Below are positions 10,071 through 21,959 of a DNA stretch of 64,000 bases, piece by piece. The notes under the pieces are model-generated. The model had not been told where the DNA came from and did not search any database. It saw only the letters and a list, made by a program, of their open reading frames with translations. This stretch comes from Sipunculus nudus (Eukaryota > Annelida > Sipuncula > Golfingiida > Sipunculidae): the NCBI GenBank assembly GCA_026874595.1, contig CM049306.1:25099519-25163518 (forward strand). Reading direction: 5' to 3'. Positions within the stretch are counted from its first letter, which is position 1. Each line of letters begins with the position of its first letter. The translations under genes and the position numbers were made by a program.

Positions 10071-12236
10071 GCCCTTACCAAGGCACACATCACACACAAG
10101 AAAGCAAGCCAAGTTGGTATACATGATGAAGAGTCCCTCCTCCAGGAAACAGCTTCCAGAGAGGCTCAGCTGCTGGAGGCCATTGCCGACTTGGAGGCCG
10201 AGCTTAAACATATCCGACAAGAGATGGACTGTTACTTGCATGAAAATGATCGCCTGCAAACAATGACCACCGACTTGACCCACCAAACAGAACAGCTTGA
10301 GTCACAGCGCAAACAGATGAAAAAGGAAATCAAGGAGTTGAAGTTCCGAGAAACGCGAAATATGGCAGACTACTCAGAGCTAGAGGAGGAAAATATAAGT
10401 CTGCAAAAACAGGTGTTACAGCTCAGACAGTCACAGGTGGATTATGAAGCAATGAAACTGGACAATAAGAGATTTAAAGATGAAACAGAAGAGCTAACCA
10501 TGGAGATTGAAGAGCTTGATAAACTGAAAGGCATAGTGGAAAAGAATTTGGAGGAAGCTCTAAATTCTTTGCAACAAGAGCGAGAACAAAAGCATGCTCT
10601 TAAAAAAGAATTAGACCAGAGACTGACTAATGAATCATTGTCAAATTTGCACAATCTTGCAAGTCTTGGCTTTGGAGAGTTCAAATCACCAAGTGATGGG
10701 AATTTGCATGGAATTACAGAAAATGACCATGATGGACAAAATAACCCAGCTCTAAAAAGGATTGAGGCTGACTTTGCCTCACAGTCTAAGAAAGAACTGG
10801 ATGTACCTGTTCCAGCGCCTGCACCAGGCCTGGTTGGGGACTTGTTGTCTGAGCTTCACATGACAGAAATACGCAAATTAGAACAGCTGTTAGAAAAAAC
10901 TGAACTAGAAAAGGCCAATCTACAGAAAGCACTTGAAGAATCTCATACTGCCCTGAAACAATCAAATGCAGAGATATTTGAACAAAAGAAGAAACTGTCA
11001 GACATGAATTCCCATTTGGCTGCAATGTCTTCTTTGTCAGATGGGAATGCTGTAACGGATGGTGCAGACGAGGAGGATGGACAAGCCAAAAGATACACTG
11101 CTGCTGTGCAGACAATTGCTGAGCTGCAAGCACAGTTAGAAAAAATGAAGGCTTCTAAGGGCACTGGTGAGACAGGAGAGCAGCTGGATGGTCTTAAAGA
11201 GGAGGTTTCAAAACTAAGGTCCCAAATTGGAGAATATGACCAACGCATACTTGATCTTGAAGAAGATTTGAAGAGCATGACCCAGCTGGCTGGGGATTCA
11301 CAGGGCAGTTTGAACACTACGCAGGAAGATTTAGTAAAGGTCTCAGAGGAACTGGCTCAGTTGTATCACCATGTATGTGAGGTCAATGGAGAAACCCCCA
11401 ACAGAGTTATGCTGGAACATGTTCAAGGACGGCGTGACAAGCGCCAAGAAAGTCCGACAGACAGTGAAAAATCATTTGGTGAATCTGACAAAGAGCGTAA
11501 GTCACCAGAGAAGGAAGTGAAGCAACCAGGATCTCCAGAGAAGGTACCTGTTGGCGACCCCATGACTTGTGTGAAAATGTTGGAGACTATCCATGATCAA
11601 ATGAAGTACTTAAAGCGTGCTGTGCAGCACACATTGGAGACATCCAGGCAGCGTGCAATGGCTGATGAGAACAATGATGTAGATGTTGAGGAGCTTCAGG
11701 AACAGATTGTCAAATTGAAGGCTATGTTGTCCACCAAACGTGAACAAATTGCAACACTGCGTAGTGTCCTCAAGGCCAACAAGTCCACTGCAGAGGTTGC
11801 TTTGGCTAATCTGAAACAGAAATATGAGGCTGAAAAGGGCATTGTCACAGAGACAATGAGTAAACTGAGAAATGAACTGAAAGCTCTGAAAGAGGATGCT
11901 GCTACATTTGCATCTCTACGAGCAATGTTTGCACAAAGATGTGATGAGTATGTGACACAACTAGACGAGCTTCAGCGGCAGCTGTCTGCAGCTGAGGAAG
12001 AGAAGAAGACCCTCAACTCTTTGCTTCGCATGGCAATCCAGCAAAAGTTAGCTTTGACACAGCGGCTGGAAGACATGGAGTTTGACAGGGAGCGACGGAA
12101 CATGAGGCAAAGGGGCAATCGTAACAGACAGGGCAAAGTAAGTCGTGGCTACAACCATAACCAGGGGGATGATTATGGTGGAGGTAGATATCACCACCAC
12201 CACCAACAGCAGTACTACAACAGGCGTGATTATTAG
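10071..12236 (+). CDS. BicD: Bicaudal D dynein-dynactin cargo adaptor (partial, large terminal exon)
   Basis: BicD proteins are long coiled-coil homodimers that link dynein-dynactin to Rab6 vesicles, nuclear pores and, in flies, Egalitarian-bound mRNAs. The exon follows a good acceptor (ttctttgtag, AG at 10069-10070) and reads in phase 0 as ALTKAHITHKKAS..., where vertebrate BICD exon 2 also begins, so the coding sequence does not start at the ATG at 10191. Most of the roughly 721 residues are heptad-rich coiled coil. Family landmarks are YSELEEENISLQKQV (about residues 102-116), LYHHVCEVNGETPNRV (about 430) and the cargo-binding C-terminal domain (about 495-690), which includes STKREQIATLRSVLKANKS, LRNELKALKEDAATFASLRA and SLLRMAIQQKLALTQRLEDM. 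The tail is RG-, His- and Tyr-rich and ends RRDY. The upstream exon, with the dynein light-intermediate-chain-binding CC1 box, is not in the window. The whole remainder is one exon, unlike vertebrates. An internal GTAAGT at 12138 could give another C-terminus. Confidence 0.95.
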   Translation, partial: ALTKAHITHKKASQVGIHDEESLLQETASREAQLLEAIADLEAELKHIRQEMDCYLHENDRLQTMTTDLTHQTEQLESQRKQMKKEIKELKFRETRNMADYSELEEENISLQKQVLQLRQSQVDYEAMKLDNKRFKDETEELTMEIEELDKLKGIVEKNLEEALNSLQQEREQKHALKKELDQRLTNESLSNLHNLASLGFGEFKSPSDGNLHGITENDHDGQNNPALKRIEADFASQSKKELDVPVPAPAPGLVGDLLSELHMTEIRKLEQLLEKTELEKANLQKALEESHTALKQSNAEIFEQKKKLSDMNSHLAAMSSLSDGNAVTDGADEEDGQAKRYTAAVQTIAELQAQLEKMKASKGTGETGEQLDGLKEEVSKLRSQIGEYDQRILDLEEDLKSMTQLAGDSQGSLNTTQEDLVKVSEELAQLYHHVCEVNGETPNRVMLEHVQGRRDKRQESPTDSEKSFGESDKERKSPEKEVKQPGSPEKVPVGDPMTCVKMLETIHDQMKYLKRAVQHTLETSRQRAMADENNDVDVEELQEQIVKLKAMLSTKREQIATLRSVLKANKSTAEVALANLKQKYEAEKGIVTETMSKLRNELKALKEDAATFASLRAMFAQRCDEYVTQLDELQRQLSAAEEEKKTLNSLLRMAIQQKLALTQRLEDMEFDRERRNMRQRGNRNRQGKVSRGYNHNQGDDYGGGRYHHHHQQQYYNRRDY
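12138..12143 (+). promoter_or_regulatory. BicD: Candidate internal 5' splice site in BicD
   Basis: GGCAAA|GTAAGT is a near-consensus donor lying in phase 0 in the last coding exon, exactly where the conserved C-terminal domain gives way to the His/Gly/Tyr-rich tail. Read through, it encodes the visible tail; if used, the last 32 codons would be skipped. A pyrimidine-rich acceptor at 13122-13146 is the best downstream partner. Confidence 0.5.
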
Positions 12237-14240
12237 GCTTCCATAGTCCATATATTACTGTATACATTGGTACTATAGCTTCGCTGCTGTTGTGTACTAG
12301 TGCTGCGCTGTGGAGCCTTAACTTTGCTCCTGTATGTAGCGCTTGAAAGCATAGGCAGTTCCAACTTAGCCCTTTCTTTATTGTACATGAACCATATTAC
12401 AGCATTTCAGCTGATAGATATCTGAAATGCAAAGTGACATCAGATTGGAAATGACTTGTGGTCAACTTAACTTGTGATAACCCTTTGGATATAGTAGGTG
12501 ATCTGAATTAGTCAGGGGTATACCTTACCCCTTGCACTATATAATTCCAGGTTGATTTAAAGGCCAGGTTATTTAATGTTTTAAATGCAAAAATTCTCCA
12601 CTTGTGATCATTTGAATGTACATTGATTGAAGTCATCTTGGTGCTAATCTCACCCATGACTTGTAAATTTGGTCCTAGGAAGGTAGTAGATTTATGTTAG
12701 TTAAAGAAGGACATTACTCTGTAGATATTAGTGTTATCATGTATACATGTAAAGATAAACCATTTGAAATTGATACATGCTTCAGATACTGCCTGTGGAT
12801 AATGCAATACTCAAACAGGTCCCAGGACTGTTGGCATGCATAATACACATACATTGGCTGCTTCATGTAGTCTTTCAGATGATTGGCTAGCTAGTCACTA
12901 ACCAGTGATATGAATATGTTGATGTGATGTACCTTGCAGTGGTAAGTTTCATATATATATATGTTATTACTACCATACTTGTTAATATTGTAACTCATAT
13001 TACAATCCCAGCTAGTAGTCCATTTACATGCATCAAAATTTCAAGGCCACAGGTTTTAACAACTACTTTTTAATATCATGAAAAGTTTTAGGTTTATGCA
13101 GATTGTTTGATCTGATGGAGATTTTTCTCTCTTTTTTCTGTTTTAGTTTTTCTGATAAAACTTGGGAAGTCTTCAAGCCCCGCAGCTCCCGAAGGAGCAT
13201 CCTGTTAAAGCAGATGCATGGGAGGGGCTGTTTTCTTGGGACGAGAAGACATCTGTCCAGCCGAGATATATAGTTACACTCAGGTTAAACTGACTAGTCA
13301 TCCACATGCATTTGGAAATCTACCTGGTAGATTACACAAATCCACAGCTTAGTGCATGTTTATTTTACTAGTGGATGGCCATTTCTGTGCTTGCTCATAG
13401 TATTTGTTGTTTACTTTTTGTCATAGACATAAATTTGAAAAATTACTGCCAGTACACAGTTGACTGTAGTGTACCCGCATCCTTAATTTATTTTGTAAAT
13501 ATGATAGTTTGGGCATGTATTTGTTTTATCCTGCATGGCTTGTATCAATGCCTTTTATTTTACCACAGTCTGATCTGATATAGGCACAAATCTCACAAAT
13601 ATGTGCTCTTAAATAATACACTTTGAAAAACTCATATATGTTAAATGCATCATGATGTTGATTTTAAAGGCATTTTAAAGTATTATTTTCCAACTGGAAT
13701 CAAGTTTACAGATCCAGTGTAATTTATTAAAATCTTTTCTGTACAATTGTTAATGATACACACTGGCACTAGATAAGTTTGTGTATGTAGATGGACTGCT
13801 GGCTGTTATTTATAATGTATCACTATATTTATATAGCTACTATCCTGTTGCCTTTTTACTACATCTTTACACCTTGCTTGTGAACACTGTGATTGTGAAT
13901 GTAGAAAGAGTAAGTTGTGTGATTTGTACAGAAGAAGGTATTTATCTAAGAATCTAGATTGTGAAAGGAATAATTTGTGAAGTTTCTTTTCTGCAGGTCT
14001 TGTAGCATATTCGGCTACACCAAACTGTATTCAGTTTCTTTAATAATAGAGTTGATTTTGTTTATCAAGTTCTCAGCGCCTAAAGGTTGTACTACATACT
14101 TGATGCATATTAATTATTATTGATACTTTCAGCATTTCGTACATTAAACACCCAAATCAGTGACAATAGTACAAAGAAGAGCATTTTATTCTCACTGCTG
14201 TGTACAGTTGTCAATAAAATTGGGTAAGAGGATCTTGACC
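12237..14240 (+). other. BicD: BicD 3' untranslated region
   Basis: Runs from the BicD stop codon (TAG ending 12236) to the polyadenylation signal at 14213. There is no coding potential beyond short chance frames. It contains a Pumilio-type UGUAAAUA at 13494-13501 (a single match, possibly chance). A strong acceptor-like tract (TTTTTCTCTCTTTTTTCTG followed by TTTTAG) ends at 13146. Confidence 0.6.
14213..14218 (+). terminator. BicD: Polyadenylation signal of BicD
   Basis: AATAAA followed within about 20-30 nt by a T/GT-rich stretch (cctgtttctgttttttt near 14238). It is the first canonical signal with a good downstream element after the BicD stop and gives a 3'UTR of about 2 kb. Confidence 0.55.
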
Positions 14241-15118
14241 TGTTTCTGTTTTTTTAACCTGCTTGCAGGAAGTGAACTAAATGATGATGACTGGGTGGTT
14301 TGAAAGACCTGCTACCTCAACCAATGACTGTTAAAATTAAGAAATTGTCCTTTAATGTTGCATCCATTAAGGATAAGGATCATGGAATCCCATTCATTCG
14401 ATTGCATGTGGGGCATTTTTACATGATGTTGTAACCAGATTACTAAGTTAACACCGCTGTAATTGTTTCTACAGTAATTTTCTTTCCACTTACCCAGTGC
14501 TTCCAAAAGTCTTTTTTTGATCTAATCTTATCTATGCCTTCTTAAGAATTGCAGTCTGTGGTGCCCTTCTGCAATGGGCCAGTGGGTGACCCTTTTAATT
14601 TTTCCAGATTATTATGGCACTTCATGTTTTTGCTGCAAGCAGGCCGTAATCAGAGCTTCGTGGCTCAGAAAATTCCAAAATCCTGTAAGAACACAACAGT
14701 CCATTTGTCCATAATAAACAGTCCATAATAAAGTCTTTCCCTTTCTCCTCAGTGTGACTATCATTCATACCTACTTAATCTTTTCTAGAATAGGCATGGT
14801 GAAAAATGGATTCCTAGGGATCTTGTATTGCTTGCATAATGTGTCATAAACAGTAGTGACTCAAAATGAGGATGAGGATGAGTTGGCAAAGGGTAAAGTT
14901 TAGACCATGCATAAGGCATGTGATTGGAGAACTCCACAATTTTGGTAACCTGATGTTTTGGTTAAGATGATCAACAGCAACAGGAATACCTTAATGATGA
15001 TTGAATTATGAAAATACTTTTAAACCAAATGACACAGACACTGCGAGTCCTTGAGATTTAGTTAAACAGCTGCAAGGACAGATGTCCTTAATGACTTTAC
15101 TGAGGTCCATAATGTTTT
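14241..15118. other. Intergenic, no recognised content
   Basis: AT-rich sequence between the BicD polyadenylation site and the first family-B repeat. No gene or clear repeat seen. Confidence 0.5.
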
Positions 15119-15735
15119 TTTAGCTCAGCTGACTATAAGTCATCTGAGCTATAGTCATGGTCCATTGTCCGTCGTCCGTCCGTCTGTCTGTCCGTCCGTC
15201 CGTCTGGATGTCCGTCCGTAAGACTGGCACGTTTTGACACCGTTGGACCTACGAATCTGAATTTGGGCATACAGTTAGATGTCCCCATAATCTCCTACCA
15301 TGCCAAAAATTGGGTCAATAGGACTTCGTTCCTTTGAGATATTAAGGAAAAACCTCAATTTTTTATTAGAAATCTATTTTCACACTTCAGGACTGCTTAA
15401 TATCAAAACCACTCATCAGGTTTTCTTCATATTTACCATAAATATTCCTCTATATAGTTCCTATGTACATGCCAGATATTAAGTCAGTATTATATAATTT
15501 AAAAAAGTTATTGGCCCAAACATAATGGACTTTGTAAAAAAATCAGGAAGATATTTGGTCACTTAAGACCAAAAGTGTTAAAGGTAGGGACTTTTTTCCA
15601 GTAATACAACTTTAATTAATCAAAATTTAATTGTATACCAAAAATTAGATCAAAATTTGTTAATTTTTTTTCAATATTGGCAAAAATATTAAATTGGTAC
15701 CTTAAATTTTGCCCAACTTTGGCCATGGCACGTTT
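15119..15735 (+). mobile_element. Family-B element, tandem left copy (616-bp period)
   Basis: Starts with the family-B terminal stem-loop (15121-15151; arm TAGCTCAGCTGACT, opposite arm with one mismatch). A CCGT/CTGT microsatellite (about 15165-15215) and about 500 bp of AT-rich body follow. The next copy begins 616 bp downstream (15737), so this is a tandem partial unit. No coding capacity; methionine-initiated frames recur in each copy only because the copies are similar. Confidence 0.75.
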
Positions 15736-18700
15736 TTAGCTCAGCTGACTATAAGTCATCTGAGCTATAGTCGTGGTCCATTGTCCGTCGTCCGTCCGTC
15801 TGTCCGTCCGTCCGTCCGTCCGTAGATGTGGCACGTTTTGAAACCGTAAGACCTAGGAATCCAAAATCTGGCATAATGTTAGATGTCCCCAAGATCTCCT
15901 ACCAAGCCGAAAACTGGGTCTTTTCGACTTTGTTCCTTTGAGAAATTAAGGAAAAACCTCAATTTTTCATTAAAAACCTATTTTCACACTTCAGGACTGC
16001 CTAATATCAAAACCACTCATCTGTTTTTCCTCGTATTTACCATAAATATTCCTCTATATAGTTCCTATGTACATTCAAGAAAATATGTCTGTATTATATA
16101 ATTTAAAAAAGTTATGGACCCAAACATAATGCATTTTGTAAAAAATCAGGAAAGATATTTGATCACTTAACACAAAACATGTTAAAGCTATGGACCTTTT
16201 TTCCAGTAATATAACTTTAATTAATCAAAATTAAATTGTATACCCAAAATTAGATGAAAATCTTTTAAATTTTTTAAAATATTAATAAAAATAAAAAATT
16301 GGTACCTTAAATTTTGCCCAACTTTGACCATGGCACGTTTTTTTCCTGTAAGTACTGTGGATTTAATTTTCACAGCATGTTTTTGTTACCTTTTCAACTG
16401 TTAACACCAAAAATTTGAAACCAGTTGATCAAAAACTTTAGATTTTATTCAAGTTTTCAAGCACCATGTAACATATTGTATACATCAAACTAGTGTTATG
16501 CAGTTTGCAAGAGCTCAGCTCCCCAGCTTCAGCTCTTAGTTCCTTAAATTCGGCATACAGCTAGATGTCTCCAAAATCCCCTACCATGCCAAGAATTTGG
16601 TCACTAGGACTTAATACCTTCAAGATATTAATGAAAAACCTCATTTTTCCATTAAAAACCCATTGTTACACTTCAAGACTGCCTAATATCAAAACCACTG
16701 ATCTGACTTTAATCATAAATAATATACATATTTTTCATTCTCTATGCACATGCCAGAATGATGTCAGTATTGCGTAATTGTTTTAAGTTATGGGCCAAAA
16801 CATAATGCACTTTGTAAAAAATCAAGAAATATATTTACTCCCTTAACAAGGGGATTGCAGAAGCTAGAGATTTTTTGTCAGGGATGTAACATTATTTAAT
16901 CAAGATTCAATTGAATACCCAAAATTAGTTATGAATTTTTCAAATTTTATAAGTTATTAGTATAAATGTAAAATTAGTAACTTAAATTTTGACCAACTTT
17001 GACCATGGCACTTTTGTTTCCTGTGAGCACTGTTGATATAATTTTCATATCATGCACACATAAGGATTTCAGCTTTTAAGTTTAGAAAGCTGAAAGAAAT
17101 TGGCCAAAAATTGTAGCTATTATTAATGTTTTTATGAGACCCTGTCAGACTTTGGCTCTCTCCAGCCCCTCTTGAGTCACCTGTATGTTGACCTTGTTGA
17201 ACTTTCAGCAAATTATGCATGCTTGAGGCGAGGCATACAAGGAATCCAGGCAGCTTATGGCCAGCCACAGTTGATCCAGGTGTCCAACCCAACTCATCTA
17301 GTAGTTTTAACCAACTACATACAATAAACAATAAATTAATAAATTTTTATTGGTTTTTAATAAAAAATAAATGAAAAATAGAAAAGGAATTTGTTAGTTT
17401 ATTATAACAGGAAATTAACTTGCAGTTACTGATGATATAAGAATCTTGTATCGATGGATAGAATGTCACGTATTCCAAATAACACCATGCAGTCACCTAT
17501 GGTATTTTTCAGTTCAATTTTAATGATAAAGAAGTAAATCATATCATTCATTACTAATCATTAGGGATCATATGATGGAAATTAATGATAGACAAAGATG
17601 CAGTTGATAATATTAATCTAGATTCCTACTGTGTCTAGTGTGTACATTGATGTGAAATTAGTCCAAAATGAATTTATTACAGTTATTTTTTAATATAAAT
17701 AAAAGCCATAAAACCAGGTACTTATGATCATTATTTAAATGTGTGAATTTTGTTTATTCTGGATTCTAAACATCATTGTTTGGTGAAAACTGAATAAATA
17801 CCAGACAAGGTGCGAATACTTTGTAATTGTATTTAAATACGAATATGATTATGTACTCCATTATAAAATTTCTTGCATAAAGAATGGGAATTCAGGTAAA
17901 AATGAAAGTATATGAATACCAGTGCAAATACTTTCAAAATGTATTCATGAATGCATTCATGAATAAATTCTTTACTATTATTTTAATAATCATTTCAGTT
18001 ATATTTCATTTTAAAAAATCATATGATTCTCTTATTATTTTTAATAAAAATTATATTTGGGACAATATTTGTAATTTTTTTTAATTAATAGTTAAATCCT
18101 TATATTATATATTCTGCTTATAAGTTATATTGCCAAGTCAAAATCTGTGTGACAATAGTACTCCATTTGTTAATAAAATAAATGAAATCAATCCTCTTCC
18201 CTGTCTCCAACGGTACTATCAAAATCATACATAAGATAAACAACAACAACTCATATTACAGCTTATATTTATTACCACACAAAACCAGCATGTGCCTCAT
18301 GTCTAAATAATATTTTTTTATCATATATAACAGCTGAGCGTCGTGACCCATAGGTCCCTTGTTTTCCTGTAAGTACTGTGGATTTAATTTTCACACCATG
18401 TATACATAAGGATTTAATCTGTTAAAATCTGAAATTTGAAAATAAAAGCTGCAAAATTAGGCTAGTTATTGAATTTTTTTGGAGGCTCTTTTTGTATTCC
18501 CTTACATTGTCAAGCAGTCCATTTTGATGACTGTAGGTCATTCAGTGCACATCTCTATGCTCCCCAGGCTGTTGACATAATTTTAGGTGTCCCTAAAATC
18601 TCCTACCATACTGAAAATTGGGTCATTAGGACTTTGTTCCTTCGAGATATTAAGGAAAAAAACTCCGTTTTCCATAAATAAAAGCCATTGTTACACTTGA

Positions 18701-20898
18701 AGGCTGCCTAATATCAAAACCACTGATCTGTTTTTGATCGTATTTAGTATTCACATTCATTTATACATTTTCTATGAACATACCAAAAATTAGGTCAGTA
18801 TTGGGTATTATTTTGAAGTTATGGGCCAAAACATAATGCATTTTTTTAAAAAATCAGGAAATATATTTACTCACCTAACATGAGAATTGCTGAACCTAGA
18901 GACTTTTTTCAGGAATATAACTTTATTTAATCAAGATTCAATTGTTTACCCAAAATTAGATCTGAATTTTGCAAATTTTTCAAGTTATTAGCATAAATAA
19001 AAAATCAATACCTTAAATTTTGTCCAACTTTGGCACTGTTGATTTAATTTTCCCAGCATATATGCATAAGGATTTAATCTTTTAAAATCTGAACTTTCAA
19101 AAGAAATTGATTGGAATGAATAGCTTTTATTCATGTTTTCATACACCATGTCAAGTGTTGTTTACATCTAGCCCACCTAGTAGTACAGCCTTCACTTGCA
19201 TTATGTAACCCACCCAAGGCAGCTTACCTTGGCCCAGCTTGGCTACTACTAGCAGGCTTCCCCTCTGCCCTGCACTCATCCCCCCCAGCTGGTGCATTAA
19301 CTAGATGAATGTTATAATTTTTCTGTATTTTATTTTATTCTTGGACATGCTACATTTTAGATTTTGTATTGAACCACCAGGGTTACAATGATTAAAGTGT
19401 ACATTTAATTGTGTCCACAAAGTGGTGTATTGCTGTGAAAGTGTGGAAGTTCATGAGATAAGTAATTCCTTACTTCAGAAGAGTAAAAACTTCACCAGGT
19501 GTGAAATTGATTATTAATTCCAGTAATTAATTAAAACTGGGATAGTAATTAGCACAATGATATTGTTTGTCCCTCATTCAACCAACAGTGTGTATTCTTT
19601 ATTTGAAAAGATGTTTTATTTTATCAAATTTACTTTTATTTTATTTTGGTGAATAAAATTAAGCATGTCCTGAAAACTCCAATGTGCAAAACTTTTTAAT
19701 AGTGATTCAAGGAATATCCTTGTAGATACCATGTTGTGGCATTATTTTCTTTTAAAATCAGTTTAAACATTTATGATTTAAAAATTATAAAATATATGTG
19801 TATGCATAATATGACCCAATGTTTTTTACTCTGTATATATAATGATTGCAACTTTTGCAACAATTCTAATATTTTAACTTATATTTTCAGGTTTTTTAAT
19901 TAAAAATGTATAAACCTGTAAATAAAAAAATGATTCAGATAAAAACTTCTTAATGGAAAAAGTGGATCTGCTTAAAAAAATAGGATTATATATAAACTTA
20001 AATGCATTATTCTCTTGAAAGTGAAATAAAGGTATTAGTCAATTCTGTCCACTTGCCTGTCCATCTGTAAATTTTCGTATGCAACACAGTATCTCAAAAC
20101 TTTTACTGTTTTTCTTCATGACAGTCTTGTCAGAGTATTAGTTTGCAATCATATATTTAGAACTTTACTATAACCAAGTAGGAGGGCCCCTTTCCTCTTA
20201 GCTTTTCATATTCTTATATAAATGAAAAACATTACAATAGAATATTTCTACATCCACCTTCGTGCTGCCCTCACTTTTCCCTTCTCCGAACCCCATCCCA
20301 AAGTCAGCCTCAGTAAGCAAGAACAAGATGAATCAGATATATTCATACTTTAATATTTTGTATAACTATTCATCCAGAGGTACCTATGTACATGCCAGAA
20401 ATTATGTCAATATTGTGTAATATGTAGACATAGTGGGCATCACAATAATGTACCTTGTCAAGACCAAAGAGATATTGTGTCATACAGTCGCATATTCATA
20501 AATCACTTCATCAGCATAGTTAATCATAACATCATATCTGTCAAATTGAACGCTTGCAGGCTACCATACACTTTAGATACTTCAACAAATAGCCTTATCA
20601 TCATTCTACTACTGCTTATTACTGCTGTCATTGCATTCATATTTGCTCAAATATATCACAATTTTCAACCCCTCCTAAATAAATAAAAAATAAACCACTT
20701 TATTTGACTCTATTAATCCATCAGTCAGGTAATTTCATTTATCATTTACTCACATATTACATTACATTCCTTTATAATAGCCCAACATGTACATTATATT
20801 CATAAGCTTTATCGACTCGATATAGTATCACAGTGGAGAAACATTTATTGTCCAATCACGATCAGCTGAGCGCTGTGACCCATGGGTCCCTTGTTTTC
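15736..20898 (+). mobile_element. Family-B element, long copy with internal duplications
   Basis: Opens with the 31-nt terminal stem-loop (15737-15767) plus CCGT microsatellite and closes with ...CAGCTGAGCGCTGTGACCCA... running into TCCCTTGTTTT (about 20865-20898), the opposite terminus seen in the other copies. A second such terminus occurs internally near 18330-18362, so this is a composite of at least two copies. The right part (18331-20898) is near-identical, inverted, to 34954-37560. No transposase or replicase recognised. A C-run (about 19281) matches the G-run in the inverted copy. Confidence 0.7.
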
Positions 20899-21559
20899 AA
20901 ATTCAAAAACAAGATTAACATTACCAACTAAAGCAACCTGCCATACTGTAACAATTTAAGACTGTCCAATTGCTTCTCAAGAAAATATAACTAGGAGTCA
21001 AATTTAAAGTCCTCATTACATTTGTAACTAAGTTTCTCCTGCGGTTTTCACCCATCAATGGTACTGAGACAGTCTGTCAGGAAAAAAAAGCCAGTACCAA
21101 ACATGATTAACACATGAAATGATCATTTAGCTGAATACAAATAATTGATCACTAGAAAAATCAAAATCAAAGTAACAGTCCAATTTTTATCCTGAATTAT
21201 TTTAATTAAGCATACTTCTTTCTCAATAAGTAAAAGGTCTAAATAAAACTCCTGGTCTTGAGAGGGTACCCATAGGACCAATCAGAAGTTTGGACTCCAG
21301 TGGTTTGTTGTTACGTCTGGTTAATTTGAGATGGGGTTATTGGTGAATACTGGCTTGGGTTTGGCAAACGAGTATTGATAAAATTACAGCAGAGCCCTAG
21401 GATAAATTTTTACACTGGTTATCAGTCTGAGCTTGATATCTTGTGTGAAGATAGTCTGCAACATATGATAATAGAACTTCTCTGGCAGCAACATACAAAC
21501 TATAATTTAAGTAATACTTTTGTTCAATGAAGCCAACAAAACAGCTACATTTTTCAACT

Positions 21560-21895
21560 GTAGTTAATCTGAATATTTTAAAACATCAGGAAAGATGTTT
21601 ACCCTCTTTACATGATAACTGTTGAAGCTAGAGTTGTTTTTTTTTTCAAGCATATAACTATATTTAATATAGACTTAATGGTATACTTGAAATAAGGTCA
21701 GAATTTTATGAATTTTTAAAGTTATTAAATGTTATTGGCATAAATGTAAAATCAGTACCTTATATTTTTGCCCAACATTAGCCATGGAGCATGTCCCCTG
21801 TAAGCAACGTTGATTTAATTTTTACAGCATGTATACATAAGGATTTAATCTGTTTAAATCTGAAATTTGAAAGCAGCTGATAAACAAGGGACCTG
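21560..21895 (+). repeat. Family-B fragment
   Basis: Diverged body sequence of family B ('gtatacataaggatttaatc' motif at about 21831) ending in AACAAGGGACC. The stretch 20899-21559 before it shows nothing I recognise. Confidence 0.55.
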
Positions 21896-21959
21896 TATGT
21901 CACGGTCCAGACCAAATCCCAATCAGGAATTTGACCAGTCCAAATCCTGATCACAATGT

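Noticed and set aside
10191-10193. ATG as the BicD start codon
   Set aside because: Forty conserved in-frame codons precede it back to a good splice acceptor, matching vertebrate BICD exon 2, so it is an internal methionine.
18469-18681. Similar 70-codon frames at 18469 (+) and 37446 (-) that look like a conserved protein
   Set aside because: They are the same segment of two inverted family-B copies; other copies break the frame, and there is no domain.
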